A stretch of 64,000 nucleotides of DNA from Microbacterium aoyamense (lineage in GTDB: Bacteria > Actinomycetota > Actinomycetes > Actinomycetales > Microbacteriaceae): positions 1,240,001 to 1,304,000 of the forward strand of contig NZ_JAKNUT010000001.1 in NCBI RefSeq assembly GCF_023155855.1, written 5' to 3'. The position numbers and the translations under genes are program-made. This document shows, piece by piece, positions 51,807-60,293 of the stretch. Within the stretch, counting starts at the first letter, position 1. Each line of letters starts with the position of its first letter. The notes beneath the pieces are model-generated. The model was not told where the DNA came from. It did no database searches and saw only the letters and a program-made list of their open reading frames with translations.

Positions 51807-51884
51807 CGAATCAACACGATCTTCACGATTCGACGCGTTCCGCGCGGGAGCAGCGAGTGCTCTTGTGAAGATCAGGTTGATTCG
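51807..51884. repeat. Long inverted repeat at converging gene ends
   Basis: An arm at 51807-51826 (CGAATCAAC..GATCTTCAC) pairs with 51865-51884 in 18 of 20 positions. A smaller stem GAGCA/TGCTC (51848-51862) lies inside. The right arm overlaps the last codons of the GH35 gene. Function as a bidirectional terminator is likely. Confidence 0.65.
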
Positions 51885-54100
51885 GTGATCGCCCGCCAGG
51901 GTCCGCGCGACACGACGCGCACGGCGTCGAGTGCGAGGAGCGCGTCGACGGATGCCACGCGCCGCGCAGCGGCGGACTCGGGCACCCAGATGGTCGAGCC
52001 TGCGGCGAGGGGGAGGAGGTGCAGCGTCAGCTCGCCGGCGTGCAGGCAGAGGTCGAGGATGCTCGCGGTCCACACCGAACCGTCCCAGAAGCGGTCATCG
52101 ACCGTCGCGCCGGCCAGTCGCAGTTCGCCGACGTCGCCCGCCCAGTCGATCTCGAGCACGGCGTCGTGTCGGGGGTCGCTCGCCCACCGGGGAAGTTCGA
52201 GCCCGAAGACCGCCGCATGCCGGTCGAACGCTTCGGGCGACGGAGCCGAGTGCCGTTGCCCGGCGAAGCCGTAGTCCACGGGCGGGTCCTGTGCGGGCGT
52301 GAGCGCCGTGACCGCGACGTCCGCGCGCAGGGCGGGCACGCCCCGCGGTGCCGCCCGCAGCGTCATCCACGAGCGGGTCGTGGGGTCGTAGCGCTCGACC
52401 AGGGGTTCATCGTCGTCCGACCGCACGAAAAGGTCGGCATCGTCCCACATGAGTTGGGCGTCGGTGCGGTACAGGGTGCGTTCCGCGCCGGGGCGCACCC
52501 AGATGCGCCGCGCGTCGGTCGAGGCGAGCACGAGCACGGGCACGTCGTCGATGGCACCCGGCTCGACGATCCGCGCAGGATCTTCGCCGATCGCGAGCTC
52601 GACCGGGATGCCGTCGTCCGCGACGAGGACGAGGGTCGGGCCCGGGAGAAGGGTGAGGGCGGATGCCGTCGCCCATCGCACGGCGGACTCGCCCACGCGA
52701 AGTCCGAAGGGCCACCGCGCGAGCGTCCCGGACGGGACGTCGACCGGTCGGTCGGGGAACACGAGATCGGAGCCGATCCGGACCCGCGTCGGTGCCGATC
52801 GCCCGAGCGGCTCGTGCGGCTGGTGCGTGTTGACGAAGACGAAGCCGGATGCTCCATCCGACCGCACGGCCCACCGCAGCGTCTCGCTGTCGTGCACGCT
52901 ATGCGGGAGCACGTCGGGAAGGGCGGACGGCAAATCGGCCAGTGGCGCGCCGAAGGCGTCGAGGAAGGCGTGCTGCCCTCGGAGCACAGCCGCGCTCTCT
53001 CTCAGATCGCCCGCCTGTCCGATCGGAGCATGGAAGTCGTAGGACAGTCGCGTCATGTCGTTCGGGTAGCCCGTCGCGTGCGACTCCTCGAGTCCGGAGC
53101 CGGGATTCGTCCCACCCGCGTACATGTAGTAGCCCTGCCACATCGAGCCGTTGCCGATCTTCGTGTGAGCGACGGCGGCGACATCCGCGCCGACCGGCCA
53201 GGGGCGTCGGTGATAGGCCGTCGCCATCCCGCCCGCGAGCTCGCAGGTCGCAGGCGGGAAGGCGGAGGGCGAGGCATCCATCGTCGTCTCGCCGAACCCC
53301 TGCGTCGCACGCACGTCGGCGCCCACCCCGGGGTCGTCCCACACGTGGCTGAAGAAGTAGTGCTGACGGAAGGTGTCGTCCCACGGGGCTTCGGGCTCGG
53401 TCCAGAAGCCGTCGCCGTACCCACCGTAGAGCGGGAAGACCTCGCCATCGGGAAGCTGCGCCCCGCCCCATGCGGTCGCTGTCCACAGGGGCGCGGCGAT
53501 CCCGGCCTCGCTGGCGAGCCGCTTGAGTGTCACGAGATGTTCGGGACGGTCGTAGAGCTCGTTCTCGAGCTGGATGGCGATGATCGGCCCGCCGGGTCGT
53601 GCGCGCCCGTCGAGAGCTTCGGCGAGCTGGCCGAACCACTCGGCGACGAGCGCGAGATACGCGGGGTCGTCGGTGCGATGTGCGACCGTCGCCTGCTGCA
53701 CCCAGTCGGGAAAGCCACCGTTGCGCGCTTCGCCGTGCGCCCACGGCCCGATGCGGAGCGCGACATCGAGTCCGGCCCCCGCGCATTCGTCGACGAACGC
53801 CCCGACATCGAGTGCTCCGTCGAATCGCGGCTCGCCGCGGAGCGGCACGTGGTGCAGCCAGAACACGTAGGTAGACGCGACCGTGATGCCGCCGGCGCGG
53901 AGCTGTCTCGCGCGCTCGCCCCAGCGCGCCCGGGGGATGCGGCTGTAGTGCAGTTCGCCCGAGATCGGAATCCACGGCACGCCGCCTCGCAGGATCGCGC
54001 GGTCGGTGACCACGAGGTCACGAGCCGACTCGTGCGGCGCGGGCATCGGTGCGAAGGCGGGCGCGGCATCCCACGCTCTCGGTGTGATCGTGACGTCCAT
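51872..54100 (-). CDS. GH35-family beta-galactosidase (divergent, long form)
   Basis: A 742-residue GH35 protein. The barrel has ISGELHYSRIPRARWGERARQLRAGG, STYVFWLHHVPLRGEPRF, IGPWAHGEARNGGFPDW and the acid/base Glu in IAIQLENELYD (about 180). The usual nucleophile block with GWFDHWG is replaced by CELAGGMATAYHRRP, where the Glu probably serves. YYMYAGGTNPGSG follows. The C-terminal half is beta-rich and poorly conserved. No signal peptide. Its ATG abuts the stop of the serine hydrolase with no gap. Substrate specificity may differ from the canonical GH35 in the same operon. Confidence 0.82.
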   Translation of the reverse strand: MDVTITPRAWDAAPAFAPMPAPHESARDLVVTDRAILRGGVPWIPISGELHYSRIPRARWGERARQLRAGGITVASTYVFWLHHVPLRGEPRFDGALDVGAFVDECAGAGLDVALRIGPWAHGEARNGGFPDWVQQATVAHRTDDPAYLALVAEWFGQLAEALDGRARPGGPIIAIQLENELYDRPEHLVTLKRLASEAGIAAPLWTATAWGGAQLPDGEVFPLYGGYGDGFWTEPEAPWDDTFRQHYFFSHVWDDPGVGADVRATQGFGETTMDASPSAFPPATCELAGGMATAYHRRPWPVGADVAAVAHTKIGNGSMWQGYYMYAGGTNPGSGLEESHATGYPNDMTRLSYDFHAPIGQAGDLRESAAVLRGQHAFLDAFGAPLADLPSALPDVLPHSVHDSETLRWAVRSDGASGFVFVNTHQPHEPLGRSAPTRVRIGSDLVFPDRPVDVPSGTLARWPFGLRVGESAVRWATASALTLLPGPTLVLVADDGIPVELAIGEDPARIVEPGAIDDVPVLVLASTDARRIWVRPGAERTLYRTDAQLMWDDADLFVRSDDDEPLVERYDPTTRSWMTLRAAPRGVPALRADVAVTALTPAQDPPVDYGFAGQRHSAPSPEAFDRHAAVFGLELPRWASDPRHDAVLEIDWAGDVGELRLAGATVDDRFWDGSVWTASILDLCLHAGELTLHLLPLAAGSTIWVPESAAARRVASVDALLALDAVRVVSRGPWRAITEST

Positions 54101-55081
54101 CTACAGCCCCGCGACGACGGCGTTGTCGAGCAGGTCGGTGTCGACGTCGGGCGTGGCGAGGTTCGTCAGCAGGATGTACGCGAGACCGGCTGACGGGTGG
54201 ATCGCGAACTGCGCGCCGGACCAGCCGCCGTGGCCGTACGTGTCTCGGTCGATGAGGCCCGGCGCGCGCGTGCGCAGGTTCCAGGTGAAGCCCCAGTCCT
54301 GACCGCGCTCGGCGGGGTATGGCTCGAGGCGCGGTATGTCGCCCGTCAATGGTCGGAGCATCATCGCGTGCGTCGCGGGCTGCACGATCTCGCCCGCGTC
54401 GCGCAGAAGCGCCGCGCCGATCGCGAGCAGATCGCCCGCGCGGCCGATGAGTCCGGCGCCCGGGCTGCGGAGTGCGACGAAGCGGTCGATGTCGAGTCCT
54501 GCGTCGGCGGCGCCGACGACGACGTGCGGATCGGATGCCTCGTCGAGTGTGAGTCCGTCGGCGCCGAGCGCCGCGGCCCACTCCGCGATGTCGTCGGCCC
54601 AATAGCGCCCTGTCGCGTGGGCGGTGAGAGCCGCCATGCCCTCGAACGCGAGGGTCGAGTAGCGCGACATCGTGCCCGCACGGAAGTCCCGCCCCGCGGC
54701 GAGCAGGTCATCGCGCTGCGGCGTCGCGCTGTCGAGCGCAGGCTCGGCGATGCCCGACGTGTGACTCGCGAGATGCCACAGTCTGACGGTGTCGTCGCGG
54801 TCCGCGCCGAAGCCGGGCAGCGCCGCCGACAAGGGGGTCTCGGGGTTCAGCAGACCGCGCTCGATCGCCCGCGCGGCGGTGAGACCGGTGAGCGGCTTGG
54901 TCACCGAGAAGAGCCGGAAGTGATCGTCGATCTTCGCCACGCGGCCGTCGGTCGCGCCGAACGCATCGAGTGCGACGACGCCGTCCGCTGTCGCGATGCC
55001 CAGCACAGCAGTCGGGAGATCCCCGTCCGCGACGATGCGGCGCGCCCAGTCGAAGGCGTGCGAGAAGCGGTCGGTCATCAT
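54101..55081 (-). CDS. Beta-lactamase-family serine hydrolase (class C-like)
   Basis: A 326-residue protein of the AmpC/penicillin-binding-protein-like hydrolase family. The catalytic SxxK motif is FSVTKPLTG (Ser about 72), LWHLASHTSGI follows, the second motif YST lies near 148, and YGHGGWSGAQF provides the KTG-equivalent HGG. No signal peptide, so it is not a secreted beta-lactamase; a cytoplasmic esterase is more likely. It is sandwiched between two GH35 genes with an ATGA overlap and a zero-length gap. It may deacylate galactosides (inference). Confidence 0.87.
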   Translation of the reverse strand: MMTDRFSHAFDWARRIVADGDLPTAVLGIATADGVVALDAFGATDGRVAKIDDHFRLFSVTKPLTGLTAARAIERGLLNPETPLSAALPGFGADRDDTVRLWHLASHTSGIAEPALDSATPQRDDLLAAGRDFRAGTMSRYSTLAFEGMAALTAHATGRYWADDIAEWAAALGADGLTLDEASDPHVVVGAADAGLDIDRFVALRSPGAGLIGRAGDLLAIGAALLRDAGEIVQPATHAMMLRPLTGDIPRLEPYPAERGQDWGFTWNLRTRAPGLIDRDTYGHGGWSGAQFAIHPSAGLAYILLTNLATPDVDTDLLDNAVVAGL

Positions 55082-56823
55082 TCCACCTCGTGTCCGAGAT
55101 CGGGCCGCGCGAGGAGGCGCGCGGAGGATTGGGTGATCGCCTCGAGTTCGACGATCGCGATCGTGTTCTCGCCAGCGCGGGTCGCGGGGCCGGGGACGAA
55201 GAGCGTGCGCTGCGGGCCCCGGCGCCAGTATCGGCCGAGGAAGAATCCGTTGATCCACGCGTAGCCCTTGCCCCACCCGCGGGTGTCGAGGAACAGGTCG
55301 GCCGGGCCATCGAGGGTGAAGCACCCGCGCAGTCCCGCGGGACCGGCGACGTGCGGGGCGGGCGCAGCATCCATCACCACGTCGTACAGCCCGGGCACGT
55401 CGATTGTCCGCACGCGCCACGGCCCGGGCAACGCTTCGCCGTCGACGAGCGGAGCGCCGATGAGGCCCTTGGGTTCGCCGATCTTCGTGTCGTAGTTCAC
55501 GCGGCCGGTCTCTTCGACGAGCAGGCGGAGCGTGTCACCTGCGGGGATCGGCGTCGCCAGGTCGCCGATGGTGCGCTGCAGGATGCCGGCGGGCCGGTCG
55601 TCGACGCTGAGCCAGGCGTAGTCGCGGACCTCGGCCGCGAGCGTGGTCGAGCGGGAGGTGCCGAGGGATGTCTCGTACGAGACGAGGGCGACGCCCGGGC
55701 CGAGTTCGTCCATCGTGGGCGGCGCGGCGAACTCGCCGAGGTCGACTCCCGTGAGCGGATCGCCGACCGGTTCGAGTGCGACCTCGAAGACCGGGGCGTC
55801 CACCGGAGCGGGAAGCTCGCCGGCGGGCACCGGGGCGTGCTTCGCGATGACGTCCCGGAAGGCGCGGAACTTCTCGGTGACATCACCCGACTCGCTGATC
55901 GGGGAGTCGTAGTCGTACGACGTCACCATGGGCAGGTAGCGGCCGGAGTCGTTCGCTCCGGCGGTGAGGGCGAAGTTCGTTCCACCGTGGATCATGTAGA
56001 TGTTGACGGATGCCCCGGCGGACAGCAGCTCGTCGAGGTCGCGGGCACTGTCGGCGAAGTTCGTCGTGTGATGCTTCTCGCCCCAGTGGTCGAACCAGCC
56101 GCACCAGAACTCCATGCACATGAGCGGCCCGGTGGGCTGATGCTCCCGCAGCACCGCGAGGCGCTCGCCGATCCGCGAGCCGAACGACCCCGTCTTGTGG
56201 AGCCCCTCGTGCGCGCCGCCCTCGAGCATGTGCGGAATCGGCTGATCGACCTGCGTGAGCGGCACCGTGATGCCCGCCTCTCGGGTGACGCGGATGAGCT
56301 CCGCGAGGTAGGCCTTGTCGGAGCCGTACGCGCCGTACTCGTTCTCGATCTGCACGAGGATGACCGAACCGCCGGTGTCGATCTGCCGCGGCACGATGAT
56401 CTCGTTCACTCGCTCGAGATAACCCGTCACCGCCTCGAGATAGCGCGGATCCGAACTGCGCAGGCGCAGGTCAGTGTCGGCGGTCAGCCACGTGGGAAGC
56501 CCGCCGTTGTGCCACTCGGCGCACACGTAGGGCCCAGGGCGCACGATGGCGTGCAGCCCCTCCTCGGCGATCAGATCCAGGAACCGACCGAGATCGCGGG
56601 GGCCCGAGGCATCCCACTCCCCGCGCACCGGCTCGTGGAAGTTCCACATGACGTAGGTCTCGATCGCGTTGAGACCCATCAGCTTCGCAGTGCGGATGCG
56701 ATCCCGCCACTGGTCCGGATGCACGCGCGGGTAGTGCATCGCGCCCGAGATGATGCGGTGCGGCTGCCCGTCGAGGAGGAAGTCGCGTTCGCCGATCTCG
56801 AATCGGGAGGGGGGAGTCGTCAT
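55078..56823 (-). CDS. GH35-family beta-galactosidase (canonical)
   Basis: A 581-residue GH35 enzyme with full family marks: IISGAMHYPRVHPDQWRDRI, LNAIETYVMWNFHEPVRGEWD, RPGPYVCAEWHNGGLPTWL, the acid/base Glu in VQIENEYGAYG (about 163) and the nucleophile Glu in MCMEFWCGWFDHWG (about 240), then MIHGGTNF. The C-terminal jelly-roll ends KGYAWINGFFLGRYW. It is intracellular. A LacI-type palindrome lies about 40 nt upstream. It releases galactose for GalK and GalT. Confidence 0.93.
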   Translation of the reverse strand: MTTPPSRFEIGERDFLLDGQPHRIISGAMHYPRVHPDQWRDRIRTAKLMGLNAIETYVMWNFHEPVRGEWDASGPRDLGRFLDLIAEEGLHAIVRPGPYVCAEWHNGGLPTWLTADTDLRLRSSDPRYLEAVTGYLERVNEIIVPRQIDTGGSVILVQIENEYGAYGSDKAYLAELIRVTREAGITVPLTQVDQPIPHMLEGGAHEGLHKTGSFGSRIGERLAVLREHQPTGPLMCMEFWCGWFDHWGEKHHTTNFADSARDLDELLSAGASVNIYMIHGGTNFALTAGANDSGRYLPMVTSYDYDSPISESGDVTEKFRAFRDVIAKHAPVPAGELPAPVDAPVFEVALEPVGDPLTGVDLGEFAAPPTMDELGPGVALVSYETSLGTSRSTTLAAEVRDYAWLSVDDRPAGILQRTIGDLATPIPAGDTLRLLVEETGRVNYDTKIGEPKGLIGAPLVDGEALPGPWRVRTIDVPGLYDVVMDAAPAPHVAGPAGLRGCFTLDGPADLFLDTRGWGKGYAWINGFFLGRYWRRGPQRTLFVPGPATRAGENTIAIVELEAITQSSARLLARPDLGHEVE

Positions 56824-56860
56824 CGTCGTCCTCGGGTCGTGGGTGGGCTCAGCTTATCGG

Positions 56861-56873
56861 GGAAGCGTTTTCC
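56861..56873. promoter_or_regulatory. LacI-type operator before the GH35 operon
   Basis: GGAAGCGTTTTCC, a near-palindrome with central CG, lies in the 62-nt gap between the dehydrogenase stop and the GH35 start. It resembles the sites at 62562, 63634 and 2648. Confidence 0.6.
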
Positions 56874-56885
56874 GGTCGAGCCTTC

Positions 56886-58328
56886 TCACGGGACGACGAG
56901 CACGCCGTTGCGGCGGTGCGGAAGCCGGGCGAGCGAGTCGTCACGCAGCGCGTCGGGAAGCAGTTCCTGCGGTGCGGACTGGTAAGCGACGGGCCGCAGG
57001 AAGCGGCGGATCGCCGTCGCACCGACGGACGTGTGCAGCGACGTCGTCGCAGGCCAGGGTCCGCCGTGCTGCTGCGACCACGTCACGGCGACACCGGTCG
57101 GCCAGCCCGCGAACAGCACGCGACCGGCGCGCGCCTGCAGCAGCGCGAGCGTCTCGGCGACCTCGTCGCCCGATTCGGAATGAAGCGTCGCGGTGAGGCT
57201 TCCCGGCACGGCGCGCAGCGCCGCGTGCAACTCCCCCTCGGACGCATACCGGACGAGCACCGTCACCGGTCCGAAGCACTCCTCGAGCAGCACCTCGGGA
57301 CGTGCGGCCACGGAGACGGCATCCGTCGCGAGAACGATCGGGGCGGCGCCGCCGTCGGGGCCCGTGCCGTTCGCGATCACCTCGACCGACGGGTCGGCCT
57401 CGAGGTGCGCGATCCCCTCGGGGAACGCAGCGGTGATGCGGTCGGTGAGGAGCGCTCCGCCGGTCGTGCCCGGCACGAGGGCGGCGACGGATGCTTCGAA
57501 CCCCGCCTCGGCGGGAACGAAGACGACGCCGGGCTTCGTGCAGAACTGCCCGACGCCCATCGTGAACGAACCGGCCAGTCCCTGCGCGAGCTCGTCGCCG
57601 CGCGCCGTGACGGCGGCGGCAGTGACGACGACCGGGTTCACGCTGCCGAGCTCGCCGTAGAACGGGATGGGGTCGGGGCGAGCCGTCGCGAGATCGAAGA
57701 GCGCACGGCCGCCCGAGAGCGATCCCGTGAATCCCGCGGCTTGGATGAGCGGATGCTGCACGAGCGCGTTGCCCGCTTCGCGACCCTCGACCAGCGCGAG
57801 CGATCCGGCCGGGGCGCCGGCGACTTCGAGCGCTGCCGACACGACCTCTGCCGTGCGGCGCGAGAGCTCGGGATGACCCGAGTGGGCCTTCACGACGACG
57901 GGGGCACCGGCGGCCAGCGCGGATGCGGTGTCGCCGCCGGCGACCGAGAACGCGAAGGGGAAGTTCGAGGCCGAGAAGACCGCGACCGGTCCGACCGGCA
58001 CGAGCAGGCGCCGCAGCTCGGGGCGCGGCGGCGTGGCCGAGGCATCCGCGTCGTCGACCGTGAGCTCGAGGTACGAGCCCTCTTCGACGGCGTTCGCGAA
58101 GAGGCGCAGCTGGCCCGACGTGCGCGCGACTTCGCCGCGCAGGCGCGTCTCGCCGAGGCGCGTCTCGCGGTCGGCGATCGGCACGAGCTCGTCGACGGCG
58201 GCATCGAGGGCGTCGGCGGCCGCGTTCAGCCACGTCGCGCGTTCCGCGGCGCTCGACCGCGCCCACAGCGGGGCGGCGGCCGCGGTCTTCTCGAGGATCG
58301 TCTCGAGCTCTTGCAGGGTCGTGTTCAT
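56886..58328 (-). CDS. 2-oxoglutarate semialdehyde dehydrogenase (aldehyde dehydrogenase family)
   Basis: A 480-residue aldehyde dehydrogenase. It has SASNFPFAFSVAGGDTASALAAGAPVVVKAH, FTGSLSGGRALFDLA, the Glu of ELGSVNPVVV and the nucleophile Cys in GQFCTKPG. These are typical of the alpha-ketoglutaric semialdehyde (2,5-dioxopentanoate) dehydrogenase subgroup. Directly upstream lie a KdgD homologue, whose product is that semialdehyde, and an acid-sugar dehydratase. It would yield 2-oxoglutarate. ATG 58328 follows the upstream stop after 1 nt. Last gene of its operon. Confidence 0.88.
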   Translation of the reverse strand: MNTTLQELETILEKTAAAAPLWARSSAAERATWLNAAADALDAAVDELVPIADRETRLGETRLRGEVARTSGQLRLFANAVEEGSYLELTVDDADASATPPRPELRRLLVPVGPVAVFSASNFPFAFSVAGGDTASALAAGAPVVVKAHSGHPELSRRTAEVVSAALEVAGAPAGSLALVEGREAGNALVQHPLIQAAGFTGSLSGGRALFDLATARPDPIPFYGELGSVNPVVVTAAAVTARGDELAQGLAGSFTMGVGQFCTKPGVVFVPAEAGFEASVAALVPGTTGGALLTDRITAAFPEGIAHLEADPSVEVIANGTGPDGGAAPIVLATDAVSVAARPEVLLEECFGPVTVLVRYASEGELHAALRAVPGSLTATLHSESGDEVAETLALLQARAGRVLFAGWPTGVAVTWSQQHGGPWPATTSLHTSVGATAIRRFLRPVAYQSAPQELLPDALRDDSLARLPHRRNGVLVVP

Positions 58329-58329
58329 G

Positions 58330-59397
58330 TCATGCCTCTCTGAAGCGCAGGCCGAGTCCTTCATGGGCCGTCTCGGTGAGACGCCCGGACGAGATCGAGA
58401 CGGGGCTGGGGTCGCGCAGCGCACCGAGGTCGCCGAACCCGGCATCCTCCACGTCCTCCGCCCACGGGTCGCCCGCGAGCGTCAGGGCGATCTGCCCGGA
58501 CAGCTCCGGAAGGAGGTGCGGATGCAGCGCAGCGCCGTGCTCGGAGGCGAGCGCCGCGATGCGCCGGAACGGCGTGATGCCGCCGACGCGGACGATGTTG
58601 GGCTGCACGATGTGCGCGGCGCCCGCGCGAAGATAGTCGCCGAAGCGGTGGGTGGTATGGAGGTTCTCGCCCACCGCGATCGGCACGTCGATGCGGCGCG
58701 CGAGTTCGGCGTGGCCCGCGAGGTCGTCGGCGCGCAGTGGCTCCTCGATCCACGCGGGCGAGAAGCCCGCGAGCGCCTCGATCGCGGCCGTCGCCCGGGT
58801 GAGGTCCCACCGCTGGTTGGCGTCGATCATGAGGCCGAGGTCGGGCCCGAGCAGCTCGCGCACGGAGGCGACGCGGTCGACGTCCTCGGCGAGGTCGGGC
58901 TTTCCGACCTTGATCTTGACGGCAGGCAGGCCCGCGTCGATCCAGCGCCCCACCTGGGCGAGCAGCTCGTCGAGCGTGTAGTGCAGGTTCACGCCGCTTC
59001 CGTACACGCGGGCGCTGTCCCGCCGACGGCCGAGGAGCGACGACACCGACTCACCCGCGGCACGGGCCGCGGCGTCCCACAGCGCGAGGTCGAGCCCCGC
59101 GAGGGCGATCGTCGTGAGCCCGCCGCCTCCCGCTTCATGCAGGTGACGCCAGACCGCATCCCAGATCGTCTCGGGGTCGGCATCGCTTCCGACGGCGACG
59201 GGGGCGATGTCGTCGACAAGCAGCGCATGGACGGCGGATGCCCCGATCTGCGGTGTCCACGAGAAGCCCCAGCCTTCGACGCCGTCCGAGCGCACGACGT
59301 GCGTCGCGATGACGCCGACCGACGTGACATCGGCGGCCCAAGGACGCGAGAGCGGCACGCGCAGCGGCCGGGCGTCGAAGGCCGAGATGGTGGTCAC
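58330..59397 (-). CDS. Enolase-superfamily acid-sugar dehydratase (mandelate racemase subgroup)
   Basis: A 355-residue enolase-superfamily protein. KIK is seen in VKIKVGKPD (Lys about 164), metal ligands in MIDANQRW, AWIEEPL and AVGENLHTT, and the second base is a His in LHPHLLPE. The lid and barrel fit the mandelate racemase subgroup, whose members dehydrate galactarate, glucarate, fuconate or similar acids. With KdgD next to it, galactarate/glucarate or the corresponding aldonate is the best guess. Start overlaps the kdgD stop (ATGA). Confidence 0.86.
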   Translation of the reverse strand: MTTISAFDARPLRVPLSRPWAADVTSVGVIATHVVRSDGVEGWGFSWTPQIGASAVHALLVDDIAPVAVGSDADPETIWDAVWRHLHEAGGGGLTTIALAGLDLALWDAAARAAGESVSSLLGRRRDSARVYGSGVNLHYTLDELLAQVGRWIDAGLPAVKIKVGKPDLAEDVDRVASVRELLGPDLGLMIDANQRWDLTRATAAIEALAGFSPAWIEEPLRADDLAGHAELARRIDVPIAVGENLHTTHRFGDYLRAGAAHIVQPNIVRVGGITPFRRIAALASEHGAALHPHLLPELSGQIALTLAGDPWAEDVEDAGFGDLGALRDPSPVSISSGRLTETAHEGLGLRFREA

Positions 59398-60293
59398 AGC
59401 AGCGCTCGCCCGGCGGCGAGGATCTCGGCGAGGCGCGCCTCCTGGTCGGGGGTCGGGTCGACGAGCGGCGCACGCACGCCGCCGAACGGCAGTCCGCCGA
59501 GTCGCAGGCCCGCCTTGATGAGCGAGACCCCGAACCCCGGCGTCTCGTCGCGCAGCGCGACGAGCGGCGTGTAGAAGGCATCCAGCAGCGCGATCCGCCG
59601 CGCCTCATCGCCGTCGACGTACGCGCGGTAGAAGGCGTTCGCGACCTCGGGCGCCATCGCGAACGCGGCGGAAGAGTAGAGCGGCATGCCGATGCCACGG
59701 TAGGCGGCCTGCGTGAGCTCGGCGGTGAGCAGGCCGTTGAAGAACGCGAAGTCGCGCCGACCGGTCTCGGCGACGGCGCGCACGACGAGCTGCGCGGTCG
59801 CCAGGTCGCCCACGCCGTCCTTGAACCCCACGACCTTCGGATTGGCGGCGAGCCGGCGCACCGAGTCGACCGAGTACTGCGCCGTTCCGCGGTGATAGAT
59901 GACGACAGGAAGATCGGATGCCGCGGCGATCGCCTCGACATAGGCCACGAGCCCCGCCTGCGGCCCGCCGACGAGGTACGGCGGCAGCACGAGCAGGGCG
60001 TCGGCGCCGGCGTCGGACGCCGCGCGTGCGACCTCGATCGAGTGTCCGAGCGTGCCGCCCGATCCGGCGACGACCGGCACACGGCCGTCGACGGCTGTGA
60101 CCGCCGTACGCACGACGGCCGCCGCCTCACCCGCCGAGAGTGCGTGGTACTCGCCCGTCCCGCACGCCGGGAAGACACCGCCCGCGCCGGCGTCGACGCC
60201 GGTCACGACGTGGTGGGCCAGGAGTCCGTGGTCGATCGCGCCGGACGTGTCGAAGGGCGTGACGGGAAAGAAGAGGATGCCGTCGAAGTTCAT
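59394..60293 (-). CDS. kdgD: 5-dehydro-4-deoxyglucarate dehydratase-like (KdgD, DapA family)
   Basis: A 299-residue DapA-family lyase. Features are FFPVTPFD, GTGEYHALSAGE, the catalytic Tyr in VIYHRGTAQYS, the Schiff-base Lys in VVGFKDGVGDLA (about 172) and GMPLYSSAAFAMAPEVANAFY. The FKDGVGD and YSSAxFxxxPE pair is characteristic of KdgD, which dehydrates and decarboxylates 5-dehydro-4-deoxy-glucarate to 2-oxoglutarate semialdehyde. Neighbouring genes supply the steps before and after. A KdgA-type aldolase is the alternative. Confidence 0.87.
   Translation of the reverse strand: MNFDGILFFPVTPFDTSGAIDHGLLAHHVVTGVDAGAGGVFPACGTGEYHALSAGEAAAVVRTAVTAVDGRVPVVAGSGGTLGHSIEVARAASDAGADALLVLPPYLVGGPQAGLVAYVEAIAAASDLPVVIYHRGTAQYSVDSVRRLAANPKVVGFKDGVGDLATAQLVVRAVAETGRRDFAFFNGLLTAELTQAAYRGIGMPLYSSAAFAMAPEVANAFYRAYVDGDEARRIALLDAFYTPLVALRDETPGFGVSLIKAGLRLGGLPFGGVRAPLVDPTPDQEARLAEILAAGRALL

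Noticed and set aside
54101..55081. Beta-lactam resistance gene
   Set aside because: No signal peptide and tight coupling to beta-galactosidase genes; a cytoplasmic esterase fits better.
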